Shown here: one piece after another, positions 48,901-57,870 of the stretch
How the letters are laid out: every line of letters starts with the position of its first letter
How positions within the stretch are numbered: the first letter of the stretch is position 1
NCBI GenBank assembly: GCA_029204225.1
Contig: CM055094.1
Coordinates: 27,512,107-27,576,106 of the forward strand
Length of the DNA: 64,000 bases
Source: Diphasiastrum complanatum
Taxonomy: Eukaryota; Streptophyta; Lycopodiopsida; Lycopodiales; Lycopodiaceae
Direction of reading: 5' to 3'
The notes under the pieces: generated by a model
What the model was told of the DNA's origin: nothing
The model's database searches: none
What the model saw: the letters and a program-made list of their open reading frames with translations, nothing else
Position numbers and translations under genes: made by a program

Positions 48901-51900
48901 AATGTATGATCTATGATCTTTCAACAATGAACAAAATTGTCGGTTAAGAGCTATGCATTAGTGCCATCTATGTTTGTGAATTTCTCGTAGTACACACCCC
49001 TTTGCTCTGCCACTGCTAGAGCATAATGTGAATCATGTGAACTAGGAAGCTCAAGGTTGCAGTTACAAAGAGATTCACTATTAACTCTTTATTTTTGTCC
49101 AATGTAGTGTGGAGAAGTGTAGTAGGAGGGGGCCTGCAGGCGGCACATTCAAGTCCAAGGTCCAAGGAAACAGGTGCTACAGTGGACCAATGTGCAATGA
49201 GGCCCAATCAACATGGCTGAACTACAATGAGACAGCTGAGGTGCTAGCTTGAATCTTGAGGTGTTGTATGAAGGAAACCTGGGTAATCCAGGCAGCTTGG
49301 GTAATATGTGGACACAGAGGTAATTTGAAGCAAGAGGGGCACTAGTAAGAGGGCCTGAATAATCTGTGGCAGCTGGGTAGCAAGTACCGAAGGGCGCCTG
49401 AGTAGCCAGAGTGGCACGTCGCAAGGTCTGGGTATCAGGTAATGTGTGCTTCGTAGCAAGAGGGGTGGAGGATGTTGGAATGTAAATGGAATTGCTTACA
49501 TTACCATAGGTTACTTTGACCCAAAAGGTCGAGAGTTGTGTAACCATGGTCATTTATTACATGAGGCCTACTAAACTTAGAGTTAGCTAAGTTAGTATGA
49601 AATTAACTTGGTAGAGACTCATGGGTCCACTAGGCCTAATTGTGACATTAAGTACCCCAACTTGACATATTGGAGGTACCTTATTCTTTCTATGTAACTT
49701 ATAGAAAGTTGGATAGTCAATAGTCAAGTAGTTGGACAGCCAATAGTCAAGTAGTTGGATAGCCAATAGTCATGAAGTTAGATAGTCATCTTGGACTATA
49801 TATATGTGTGCATCCCATTTGTATGAGACACATTTGTTAGCAATACTGACTATTCTTCTTGGCTGTCCACGAGTTTCTACAAGAGAGTTTCTAGCCATCT
49901 CTTTTTTTCTTTTGAGAATGCTTTGTGTGATTGAATAGTTAAGATCTTGGATCCTTAGGCTTCTATTGCCTACATGGTATCAGAGCCTTTAGGTGATCAG
50001 ATTGCTTGCAGGAGGGCGCCCAATAGGAAGCTATCTTCTTCCCCTTTTGGTTGCAGAAAATCATCAAGCTGCTGATTTTTGCAGGAGAAGAATCTGTTCA
50101 TCTTCTTATAGCTTTTTTGCAGGAAATTGCAGGGCACCTTCACCTATTTGAGAGCTAGCAGTAGGGCGCCCATGCCTAAACCAATTGCATGTGATCTTGA
50201 CTCAATTACATGTTAAAAATTTCAGATTTACTTCTTAAATGAAGATACATGTGTTTTGGACACATTTCTTGCTGAAATTCCCTGTTGGTGAGCTTGGAGT
50301 AGGGCGCTACCATCAGCTCTATATGCACATAGTGTGCACTCTTTTCAGCCACAAATTTTTGGTTTTGGCTTTATTCGAAGTCTACCTATTTGTGAGCATT
50401 CTGTTTTTTGTGCAGAAATCAGCCAACTATTTCATTACTTGTTGAGGAAATTGCATGTGGAGTATTGCAATCCATTGTGCTCATAATTTCAGCTTTGAGG
50501 TTGCTGCCCTTTGATTAGAATTTGTCTTGGAAAGTCTATTTCCTATCTACTACAAGCTGATTTTTTTGTTATGGCTAAAGAATTGGTTCTTTATTTAATG
50601 AAGATAGGCTGGATGACACAAACTATTCCTTGTGGTGCTACATGATAAAGAACCTTCTAATTGCTAAAGGTTTGTGGGAAGTAGTTAATGGTGACGAAGA
50701 GAGGCCCCCTACCTTGGCACCTATTACACCATCTAGAACAACTACATCATCTATGGAAGTGTCTTCCGATGAGCAAAGAAGTGGTATCGACGAGATTCAC
50801 AAGCATATTCCGTCATTGCATTATCAATGAAGAGATCTATCCTTCCACATATTAGATCATGCAAGACTTCCAAAATTGTTGGGAGACTCTTGCAAAGATG
50901 TTTCAAGTAAAGAATGCGGCAAAAGTGGTATATCTTTGAAATCAACTCTCTATCTTGAAGATGCAAGAAGGTGATTTGCTTACAAACCACTTGACGAAGA
51001 TCAAGGATCTTCGAGAGGAGCTTCTTGGTATTGATGAGGTGATTGAGAACTCACAATTTGTATCTATTACTCTCAACTCTCTTCCTAATTCTTACCTTCC
51101 ATTTGTGTCATCATTGAGCATTTCTCTTAGGGGACAACAAATCTCCTTCGATGAACTTGTTGGCTTACTTCTTCAAGAAGAGCAAACAAGGATCAACTTT
51201 GGTGAACAAGAAGATCAAGCTTTCTTTGCAAAAGGCAAAGGCAAAGGCAAAGGCAAGTGGAAAGGAAAACCTTCTTTCAAAACTTCCAAAGATGATCAAA
51301 AATTTAAGGAAGCTCAAGATCAAGTCTCCAAGAAGAAGGGTAAGTGCCACTATTGCAAGAAGTTTGGGCATCACATCAAAGCATGTAGGAAGAGGCTTGC
51401 AAAGGAAAAAGAGAATGGTAACGATACAAGTACCGCAATCATTACTTTGGAACAACAATTTGGAAAGGAGGATAATCTTTTCAATAATTATTATGCTTTT
51501 GTCACTAATAATCTCATCTCTCCTAAAGACGAGATTTCTGCCATTTCAAATCTTGTTGGTTTTTCAGCAGAAAACAGCTTATCTTCAGCTTTACAAGTTG
51601 ATGTTTTTTCATCTATTGATTGGGTGATTGATAGCGGTGCCACACGCGATATGACTTATCACAAAGAAGTCTTCACAAACCTTGTGAAAGTGCATGATGG
51701 AAGCAAAGTTCAAGGTGTTGATGACACCTCTTATCCTATCAAAGGTATTGGAGTGATCCCCATTATCTTACCCAATGGTGAGGAGAAGTACATTCGTAAT
51801 GTACTTTATGTTCCAAAAATAAAAAAGAATCTCATTTCGGTCTCTACAATTATGAACCAAGGATTGATTGTGGAATTCAAAGAAGACAAGTGTCTTATCA

Positions 51901-54900
51901 AAGACCCAAAGAGATCTCTTATGATCATTGCTTCGGGAACATTACGTGGTGGATTGTTCCTTATGGATACCTATGAGCAAAGAGCTTCATCATCATTTTG
52001 TCTTATTGCATCAAGTTCACATTCTTTGGAGTTGGTTGAATTATGGCATGCTAGGTTTGGTCATCTCAACTTTGCTAGCTTGAAGATGTTGAAGAGATTC
52101 AATATGGTTGAAGACATTCCTAATATTGGGCATCCCGAAGGACATGTATGCGAAGGATGCATACTTGGAAAATTTCAAAGGCAAGCTTTTCCAATTGATG
52201 GAACTATTAGAGTTGATGGCAAATTTGATCTGGTTCATAGTGATGTATGTGGTCCAATGAGGACCGAATCCATTGGAAGGTGTAAGTACTTTGTTACTTT
52301 TATTGATGACCTTTCAAGATTTACATGGATTTATCCTATGAAGGCAAAATTTGAAGTTTTTCAACGCTTTAAGGATTTTCTAGCAATGATAGAAAACCAG
52401 TTTGGGCACTCTTTGAAAATCTTACGTACCGACCGAGGAGGGGAATATATGAAAAATACGTTCGGTACTTATCTTCAAAGCAAAGGTATTCATCATCAAA
52501 TGACAACCCCTTACACACCTCAACAATATGGTGTTGTCGAAAGAAAGAATCGCACTATTATGGAGATGGCTCGATGCATGCTCAAGGCAAAGGGCCTACC
52601 TCACAAGTTTTGGACTGAAGTAGTTATAACGGCGGCTTACATTAGTAATCGGTGTCCTACTAAAGCCTTGAAGGTATTAACGCCTTATGAAGTTTGGTAT
52701 GGTAAGAAGCCTACTGTTTCTCACTTACGTATCTTTGGTTGCACGGCTTATGCTTTCATTCCCGATAAGCTAAGAACCAAGCTTGATGATAAAGGAGTTA
52801 AATGCATATTTGTTGGCTACAGTAGCGAAAGCAAGGGCTATAGATTGTTTAATATGGATACAAATAAAATCATAGTGAGTCGTGATGTTCATTTTGATGA
52901 AAAGACCTCCTATGATGTTGCGCCAACTCATGTCATGAAAGGGGACTTTCCCCATGATGCATATGTTGAAATATTTCCAGATTTGGTTTTGCCATCTAAT
53001 CATGAAGATAAGGGACTGCCATCAACTTGTAGTGGACAGCCCACTACTTTTTCAATTTTTCAGTCCATAGTTCATCAAGAAGAACCTATTTATGGTGAAG
53101 AGCAGCCTATTGAAGACACTGGACAGCAAGGTGCAAGTTCGGAAAACATTGGATAGCAAGGTCCAAGTTCGGAACACTTTGGACAACAAAGTGTTGACAA
53201 AGGTAAGGCTGTTGGACAGCCCAAACCAGTCCCTAAATGGTTGTTGCAGACTTTGCAGGACAGCAAAGTGGATCATTTCTATGAAGGGAAGACTCGTGCC
53301 TCTACTAAATCAGTAGAATTTGCTGAGTTTTTTTATTTTGCTCTAACTTCTATTGAGGATGGTGCAGTAGAACCTGTTTTTTATGAGCAGGCCAGCGGAG
53401 TAAAATGTTGGGAGGATGCAATGCAAGAGGAGTACAACTCACTCATGAAGAACCACACTTGAGTTCTTGTTGATCTTCCACATGGGGCTGGAATCTTCAC
53501 CTCTCAACAACGATACATTGAGCAGATGTTGAAACAATCTTCTTTTTTTAAGTCACCGCAAGTTGATGCATATGATGGATGCATTAGTGAAAAGTTTCAT
53601 GCGAAATCTTTTCAATTTGATGTTTTAGCAAAGGCTGAAAAATTCAAGCACTTTTTGGAACCTCTTTGTACTAATCGAGGAGGGAGTCGACATGTGTCAA
53701 TTCGTACTTTTGTTCAAAGTGTTAAGAGTGAGCATTTGTTTGGAGAGAATTTTTTATTACTCGAAGAATTTTCTATGTCATCCCATACCTTTTCGAGGGA
53801 CAACTTTGATGACGCCATCATTGATGCATCTCTTGATAGTTTGCCAAATTTTTATGATGAAAACGTTGAAGAGGAGGTTCAGTCATCTTGTCTTGGTCAT
53901 TTATAGCCTATTTTACATCATGAGCAGTCCATTATGCTTCGAGAACGGCCTGCGGAAAATTATGGACAACATGGTCCATGCTGGGAACACTTCCGGCAAC
54001 AAAGTGTTGAACAGCCCATAACAGTTCCTTGTCGGCTATTGGAGACTTTGCAGGGCAGCAAAGAAATATCTTACTATGAAAGGAAGGCACATGCCTCTTT
54101 AAAATCAGTACCTCTTGCTGATTTTTTTGGTTCTACACTTACTCTTCATCATGATGTTGGTACATTGCCTATTCTATGTGAGTAAGTCATTGATGGTAAG
54201 GTTCGGGAGGATGTGTTGCCAAAAGAGTTTGGTACTCTTTTTTATTGTCCTTATGATAAGAAGTATTTTCGAATGATGTGGGAGCCTATGATGGATTACA
54301 AGTCCATGTTTCGACTTATTGTCGAGGTTATGTTGGTTCCCTACTTCGGATGGAGCATGCAAATCCTCACCCTTCAACTTGATGCTTCATTATTACGCAT
54401 TCTTTTCCTTTTATATGTTGGACATAATTGGGGCTGAGATTTCGACTACTTCGGTGCGAAGTTTATTTGGTGACATGAAGTTTGGACAGCAAGTTGCATT
54501 TTTCTCTTTCGAGAAGTTACTTCATGTGATGTTATGCATTTCCATTTAAGGAGGGTGTTGGAATGTAAATGGACTTGCTTACATTACCATAGGTTACTTT
54601 GACCCAAAAGGTCGAGAGTTGTGTAACCATTATATTAGGCCTACTAAACTTAGAGTTAGCTAAGTTAGTATGAAATTAACTTGGTAGGGACTCATGGGTC
54701 CACTAGGCCTAATTGTGACATTAAGTACCCCAACTTGACATATTGGAGGTACCTTATTCTTTCTATGTAACTTATAGAAAGTTGGATAGTCAATAGTCAA
54801 GTAGTTGGAAAGCCAATAGTCAAGTAGTTGGATAGCCAATAGTCATGAAGTTAGATAGTCATCTTGGACTACATATATGTGTGCATCCCATTTGTATGAG

Positions 54901-57870
54901 ACACTTTTGTAAGCAATACTGACTATTCTTCTTGGCTGTCCACGAGTTTCTACAAGAGAGTTTCTAGCCATCTCTCTCTTTCTTTTGAGAATGCTTTGTG
55001 TGATTGAATAGTTAAGATCCTGGATCGTTAGGCTTCTATTTCCTACAGAGGAGTATGATAGAAGAGGGAGAGGGGGGCAAGAGCACATGGCAAGGGGGAG
55101 AGTGCGAGGAGAGAATTGCATTGGGGGGGGGGGCAAGTTTGATGGACCTAAAATTTTTGGGGTGGGAACCAAATAAGCAACTAAAATTTTTTCTTACCTA
55201 GGCAATACATTTTGAAACTTGGAACAGGATGGGAACCCATTCCGCTACAAGAATGTTCCCAGGAGTTGCCACTTGTTCCCAAGGTGGGAACTCATGAGAA
55301 TGGAATCCCTGCATTCCCTGGTAAGTAAGGATAGAAGGGGTGTAAATCTCTGCTGGATAGAAGGGGTGTAACTTTGTGCTAGTTCTCCAACGTCCAGCGC
55401 ACCTTTATCTTCTGTCCACTATGGATTTTAAGGACTCTTCACACTTGTTGCAAGGTAGAAATTCAGCAGTCGTGATGTCATTTATATGGATGTGAGGATC
55501 TTATATTCAACAAAGATGAACAGGAACTTGACCTTCATGCTTGTAAGTTCTATTCAATGGCTTTTTGAATCGCTATCATTCTCATGAGAATGCAAAAGGG
55601 CCTCCTAACAGCAATAATTTGACTCTTTGTTTTGTTTTGCTTGCAGTTGCATGCAGATGATGGAGCTGATGAATTTAGTGCTCATTTTCGTCGCGAACAT
55701 ACACCAAAGCTACTAATCACAGCTTGTCAGAAGTGTTTCTCTGTATGTTTTGACTGGTTGATTTGGTATACTTGCTTTCTGTTGGGCCTGTGTATTTTGC
55801 TGATTTTGCATTCACAATCAAATTTCTTCTTATTATCAGTTACATACACATTTTCCTTTCATTGCCTCATGCACTCTTATTAAATACCATAATTTGAATG
55901 TTTCAGAGAACTCGTAAATTTATTCGTGAGCTGTTGAACATTATTCCAAATGCACACTACTATAAACGGGGATCCTACACTCTCAAGCAGGTGCACAATC
56001 GTCTTTCCAAATATTGTCAGGTTTTGATCTTACAGTTTTATTGATTCAGTGCTTGTTCACTGTTCAGTTTGATCCCTTACTATGTCTAGACGTTTCTTAT
56101 TCTACTAAATCAAGATTCTCAAACATATGCTGTGCTAAAGTATGTCTGTAATTCTGACAGATTGTCAAGTATGCTAAAAACCGAGAATTCACCAGCCTCA
56201 TTGTTGTTCACGAAAACCAGCGAGAGCCAAGTACATTATCTGTTTGTCAATGAGTACTTGTCAGCTTAAAAATTGTGTTTTTGCTGAAAATGATGGTGAG
56301 GTTTATGGTGTCTTCAACCATTCATTTCTAATGTGCAGATGATTTGCTGATAGTCAGTTTGCCCGAGGGACCCACTGCACATTTTAGGCTTTCGAATCTT
56401 GTCCTCAGTAAGGAAATCAAGGTTAGCGAGTTACGGATTGAAGTGATGACATTTTTTGGATGATTTTATCCAGCTTGGAACAAACTCTGCTATAAGAGTA
56501 GTAAGTACTCAGTTTGCAGAATAGTTGTTTGATTAATTAACTTGCATGTCGTGTGCAACTATTTTGCAGAATCATGGGAGGGCAACACGACATTTACCTG
56601 AATTAATTTTGAATAATTTCACTACTCGTCTGGGCCATAGAATTGGAAGGTGGCACAATCTTGTATGCTATATTCATGATTCACAATTGTTTAAGCCCAT
56701 TCTTATCTGATATTTACTAAATGAGAGGAACAGTTCACATGTGCCTAGATTCATGACTTTCTAACATTTTTGTTTGTTATTCATAAATAATATGAGACTA
56801 TCAATCTTTTTAAGTTCCTATTGTTCTTTTGAATGATTACTTCTAGCTCAATGCTGACTTTTGTTAGGGAGAAAATGTCTCACGTTTATTGGTGGGTCGT
56901 GCAGGTTGCTTGCATCTATATTTCCTCAAGACCCAAATTTTCATGGTCGTCGTGCTGTGACATTTCATAATCAACGTGATTTTATCTTTTTCCGTCACCA
57001 CAGGTCATCTTTGCCAATAGCAGAGACTAGCTGTTTATAACGTGCAGAACTTCAAAAGTTGGTGTTATAATGCTAGTTCTGCATCCCAATTAAACATTTG
57101 GCTTTTCTTTTTTACAGATATATATTTGAGTCGAAAGAGTTAAAAGAACAATCGTCAAAGCCTCTGAGCAAGACCGATGCAGTTGCACCAAAGAAAAAGC
57201 TGACAGCAGCCAAGCAAGCAGTCATTGCACGTTTGCAGGTTGGTTTCAGATGCTCCCTGTAAAAACACTCTCTCTCACACATCAGCAACTGTAGTGAACG
57301 CAGATCAACAGTATTTGTGGTGTTGATGTTTTGATGTCTTTCCCTGTCCCCTCACACACACACACACACACACACACATACATATCTGCAGTTCCAGTGA
57401 AGGTACATCAACATAAAGTTTTGCTGTTGAGGATCTAATGTTTGTCCCTGTACTTGGGCAAGAATACCTTGTATTTGCATGACTGAAGAATACCTTGTAA
57501 TAGCATGACTACTGATGCTCGTTCTCAGGAATGTGGTCCACGCTTTACCCTTAAGCTGACCAGTTTGCAGAATGGAACATTCAATTCGAAATATGGGGAG
57601 TATGAATGGATCCACAAGGTAACATCAGTAAATGAAATAGCTGAGTTATCTATGTCCCGGGAGTCCCCTTGTGCTTTGCTTACCGTTGTTTTACTTTTTA
57701 CAATTGCTGGACACTCTCTCACTGCAGAGATTGTGAGATGACTTTTACTGCAAGAGACTTATTGCCTTGTACAATTTCCTCCTAGAATTTTTTGTTATAC
57801 TAATTGAGGTGGTATGATGATGTATATGCAGCCAGATATGGACACAAGTAGAAGAAGGTTTTTTCTTTAG
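22287..57870 (+). CDS. RPF1: Ribosome production factor 1 (Brix-domain 60S assembly factor), 11 exons
   Basis: RPF1 is a nucleolar Brix protein needed for 27S pre-rRNA processing and 60S subunit assembly. Exons with GT-AG borders and consistent phases are 22287-22484, 23140-23220, 55647-55742, 55907-55990, 56161-56230, 56339-56421, 56570-56649, 56905-57003, 57118-57238, 57529-57618 and 57832-57870, giving 345 residues, the usual family length. Visible motifs are a lysine-rich N-terminus, [15 protein letters not shown], the Brix core from [11 protein letters not shown] through [15 protein letters not shown] and [13 protein letters not shown] to [20 protein letters not shown], a lysine-rich linker, and the C-terminal RFTLKL...GEYEWIHK block. 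No stops or frameshifts are seen. The second intron is about 32.4 kb, while the other nine are 80-1000 bp. Upstream telo-boxes fit co-regulation with ribosome genes. This is the only intact host gene in the window. Confidence 0.93.
22485..23139 (+). other. RPF1: RPF1 intron 1
   Basis: The donor is GTGAGA and the acceptor TTTTTGCAG. About 655 bp with no recognisable transposon. Confidence 0.85.
23385..23629. mobile_element. Small foldback MITE, hAT-like, GGACGC-rich ends (MITE F)
   Basis: The left end GCGGGTCCTGGACGC pairs with the right end GCGTCCGGCCCGGACCCTC (inverted), around a T/A-rich core. Both ends are built of GGACGC/GCGTCC words. It is bounded by ATTTGTAC (23377-23384) and TTTTGTAC (23630-23637), an 8-bp near-duplication as expected for hAT. 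Non-coding. The exact outer edge is uncertain by about ten bases. Confidence 0.55.
23638..24412. mobile_element. CATAG-ended hAT-like MITE (A)
   Basis: It starts CATAGTTGCAGCG and ends, read inverted, CATAGATGCACTGCG. It is flanked by TTTTGTAC (23630) and ATTTGTAC (24413), an 8-bp duplication with one difference. The subterminal words are palindromic (CGAATCGCGATTCGCG on the left, ACGATTCTGAATCGC on the right). It carries no transposase. The right arm contains the family segment CTGAACTGGACTATCC and TACCCATATTGCCC, also found in the other members. Confidence 0.75.
24031..24096 (+). other. G-rich tract with four runs of six to eight G
   Basis: Four G runs (about 24031-24037, 24043-24050, 24075-24080 and 24085-24091) are separated by short loops, one of which includes a C5 run. 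This matches a G-quadruplex-forming pattern. It lies inside MITE A. Confidence 0.7.
24510..25129. mobile_element. CATAG-ended hAT-like MITE (B)
   Basis: It starts CATAGTTGCACTGCGTTTCT and ends, read inverted, CATAGTTGCACAGAAACGCG. It is flanked by CTTTGAAC (24502) and TTTTGAAC (25130), 7 of 8 bases identical. Subterminal words are GTTTCTAGAAACGCG palindromes, unlike the GATTCGCG words of MITE A. The left arm carries the shared internal segment with GGATGGTCCAGTTTAGGTGC. Non-coding. Confidence 0.75.
25320..26420. other. Intronic sequence without recognised feature
   Basis: AT-rich sequence with only short ORFs and no motif. I see no element ends. Confidence 0.4.
26423..26700. mobile_element. 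CATAG-ended hAT-like MITE, left part only (C)
   Basis: It starts CATAGATGCAGTGCGTTTCT with the CGTTTCTAAAACGCG subterminal word and the shared segment CAATATGGGTGTTAGATGAA ... GGATGGTCTAGTTTAGGTGC. It closely resembles the left arm of MITE B. No matching right end was found. It runs into CT repeats and then unrelated sequence, so it is truncated. Confidence 0.65.
26965..27309 (+). repeat. 5' LTR of gypsy copy 1
   Basis: It begins TGTTACGAGC and ends CTATTACA, directly before the primer-binding site. It matches the reversed LTRs at 37045-37401 and 42988-43345. Confidence 0.85.
27311..27323 (+). other. tRNA-Met primer-binding site of gypsy copy 1
   Basis: TGGTATCAGAGCC, the standard plant initiator-tRNA-Met complement, one base after the LTR. 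Confidence 0.85.
30876..31270 (+). repeat. LTR of truncated copia
   Basis: It begins TGTTGAAGAG and ends AATCATCA beside the primer site at 31271. A diverged relative of its end lies at about 46195-46332 in the split copia relic. Confidence 0.7.
30876..32545 (+). mobile_element. Ty1/copia copy, LTR plus 5' gag, truncated
   Basis: An LTR of 395 bp (30876-31270) is followed at once by the primer site TGGTATCAGAGC and, after a leader, a gag frame from 31741 ([17 protein letters not shown]). A one-base loss near 31797 shifts the frame. The frame then continues [31 protein letters not shown] and [15 protein letters not shown]. The coding region ends near 32400-32545 with no protease, integrase or RT. 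The element interrupts gypsy copy 1. Its right half is missing. Confidence 0.75.
32612..33880. mobile_element. Non-coding DNA element with terminal inverted repeats of about 240 bp
   Basis: The left arm, about 32612-32860, is repeated in inverted form at about 33640-33880. Shared words include CTAGGCTCAGACATCACCT, AAAATGGCAAAAATACACA and GGGCATGAAGAAAG. Identity is roughly 75-80 percent by eye. The core (32870-33630) has no coding frame. Long inverted repeats fit a Mutator-like or other long-TIR non-autonomous element. No clear target duplication. Confidence 0.65.
33919..33965. repeat. CT microsatellite
   Basis: An uninterrupted CT repeat, followed by GCATGCGCGCACGCGCACAC. Confidence 0.95.
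34060..34257. mobile_element. CATAG-family MITE, right arm only (D)
   Basis: It carries the family segment TGCACCTAAACTGGACC and CAATTGCCCACC, then GTTTCTGGAAACGC words, and ends, read inverted, CACAGTTGTTGAGCGTTTCC, a diverged CATAGTTGC end. No partner left end was located. Confidence 0.55.
34960..35217 (+). repeat. Degenerate tandem repeat of about 36-39 bp before a copia gag
   Basis: Units such as GAAGAACCAACAAAGATTTT and TGTGGAACCGTCAAAATTTT alternate about four times, so the basic period may be about 18 bp. It lies directly upstream of the copia gag start at 35220 and may be its leader. Confidence 0.65.
34960..35325 (+). mobile_element. Ty1/copia relic, left half (split by hAT)
   Basis: The gag start at 35220 reads [17 protein letters not shown] and [15 protein letters not shown], homologous to the copia gag at 31741. 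It stops at the hAT left end and resumes at 46076 after the duplicated TCGAGAAT. Confidence 0.75.
37045..37401 (-). repeat. 3' LTR of gypsy copy 2
   Basis: As read on the plus strand it begins TGTAATAGATCC and ends CTCGTAACA. It is nearly identical to 42988-43345. Confidence 0.95.
37431..42182 (-). pseudogene. Gypsy gag-pol polyprotein, several lesions
   Basis: The order is gag from 42182 ([14 protein letters not shown]), zinc knuckle [14 protein letters not shown], aspartic protease ([12 protein letters not shown]), RT with the [15 protein letters not shown] catalytic box (39880-39840), and RNase H ([25 protein letters not shown]). Then come the integrase zinc finger ([11 protein letters not shown] ... 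CQKCQVNK), the integrase core ([37 protein letters not shown]) and a chromodomain (PEEILDSRE ... [10 protein letters not shown]). Breaks are a stop near 40658, frame changes near 40080 and 39375, and stops near 38528 and 37924. It therefore cannot make a full polyprotein as it stands. Confidence 0.92.
42988..43345 (-). repeat. 5' LTR of gypsy copy 2
   Basis: 358 bp. The primer site lies directly inside it at 42975-42987 on the minus strand. It would carry the element's promoter. Confidence 0.95.
45325..45850 (+). repeat. 84-bp tandem array, about six copies, inside the hAT
   Basis: Marker words (GTATTGCTCC) recur at 45348, 45433, 45517, 45601 and 45685, with a variant near 45769, giving a period of 84 (once 85). 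Each unit has CACATGCTGCACTCCGATTG and CTGCTCCTCCACAGTG. As 84 is 28 codons, several frames stay open on both strands. The array starts about 130 bp after the transposase stop. It looks like a non-coding subterminal satellite of the transposon. Confidence 0.9.
46076..47100 (+). mobile_element. Ty1/copia relic, right part (split by hAT)
   Basis: It resumes the gag ([20 protein letters not shown]) after the hAT. A degraded LTR-like segment follows (about 46195-46332), then integrase pieces: [48 protein letters not shown] is not found. Many stops and frame changes show it is old. The LTR-like segment in the middle suggests a second internal rearrangement. Confidence 0.65.
47245..47975. repeat. 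Diverged direct repeat, period about 490 bp
   Basis: AGTGCATCAGCAATAGATA, GATGCATAGGG, GGGTCTAGAT and TCCACAGCTCTGAC occur at about 47247-47320 and again at about 47738-47805. Each is followed by a similar stretch with CGGTCATGAC or TGGTCGTGAC and by GTGAATCAAT words. No coding content. Confidence 0.6.
47985..48113. mobile_element. CATAG-family MITE, right end only (E)
   Basis: Read inverted it starts CATAGATGCTTTGGACGTTCC and continues with GACGTTCC/GGAACGTC palindromic words (capped here). Further in is ACCATATTGCAC, like the other members. A left end with a matching 8-bp duplication was not found. Confidence 0.5.
48150..49470. other. Intronic sequence without recognised feature
   Basis: I see only short ORFs and AT-rich or simple sequence. 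No element ends apart from the copia that starts at 49473. Confidence 0.4.
49473..49974 (+). repeat. 5' LTR of copia, with internal 23-bp tandem repeats
   Basis: Within the LTR, at about 49711-49785, a 23-bp unit (GTTGGATAGCCAATAGTCAA and three more bases) is repeated three times plus a part copy. A TATATATATG-like word follows near 49800. Confidence 0.93.
50573..53156 (+). CDS. Copia gag-protease-integrase polyprotein
   Basis: The long open frame starts at 50955 and is 733 residues. Its true N-terminus probably lies upstream, where broken gag frames (50573-50900: [18 protein letters not shown]) precede it. In the long frame, a gag UBN2-like segment comes first ([20 protein letters not shown]). 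The zinc knuckle [14 protein letters not shown] is at residues 131-144 and the protease [11 protein letters not shown] at about 222. The integrase zinc-binding region starts near residue 363 ([13 protein letters not shown] ... CEGCILGK). The integrase core has D at HSDVCGP (about 427), D at RTDRGGEY (about 492) and E at VVERKNR (about 528). Then SKGYRLFN-type C-terminal sequence and a stop. All catalytic residues of the integrase and protease look present. It ends where RT should begin. Confidence 0.85.
53157..54548 (+). pseudogene. Rearranged 3' coding region of copia with duplicated module, RT absent
   Basis: After the stop at 53154-53156 the frame continues with GQQ-rich repeats and reaches [18 protein letters not shown], which in copia elements is the lead-in to RT. 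At about 53490 it jumps to [14 protein letters not shown], a segment normally found at the end of RT. The whole RT catalytic region is missing. A module with [20 protein letters not shown] (53244 onward) recurs diverged at about 54037 ([20 protein letters not shown]). The rest ([12 protein letters not shown]-like and [14 protein letters not shown] frames) is unrecognised and could be sequence captured from elsewhere. Confidence 0.6.
54556..55047 (+). repeat. 3' LTR of copia
   Basis: 492 bp, highly similar to the 5' LTR including the 23-bp repeats. The differences include one short indel near the middle of the first quarter. Confidence 0.93.
55053..55646 (+). other. End of RPF1 intron 2
   Basis: It contains a G9 run near 55122 and ordinary intron sequence, and ends with TTGCTTGCAG. 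No feature apart from the splice acceptor. Confidence 0.6.
57355..57380. repeat. CA microsatellite in RPF1 intron 9
   Basis: (CA)n of about 26 bp between exons 9 and 10. Confidence 0.95.

Larger units (their letters stand above)
49473..55047 (+). mobile_element. Ty1/copia element with both LTRs, RT deleted
   Basis: LTRs at 49473-49974 and 54556-55047 start TGTTGGAATG and end CCTACA. The exact 5-bp duplication GAGGA lies at 49468-49472 and 55048-55052. The primer site TGGTATCAGAGCC is at 49975 and the polypurine tract AAGGAGGG just before 54556. The interior codes for gag, protease and integrase, but the RT and most of the RNase H are missing. It could move only with enzymes from a related element. 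Confidence 0.93.
23221..55646 (+). other. RPF1: RPF1 intron 2, about 32.4 kb, filled by transposons
   Basis: The donor is GTACTG after codon 93 and the acceptor TTGCTTGCAG. Exons on both sides join in phase and continue the family alignment (PDDDE to [10 protein letters not shown]). All elements between about 23.4 and 55.05 kb therefore lie inside a transcribed gene, in both orientations. Confidence 0.88.
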
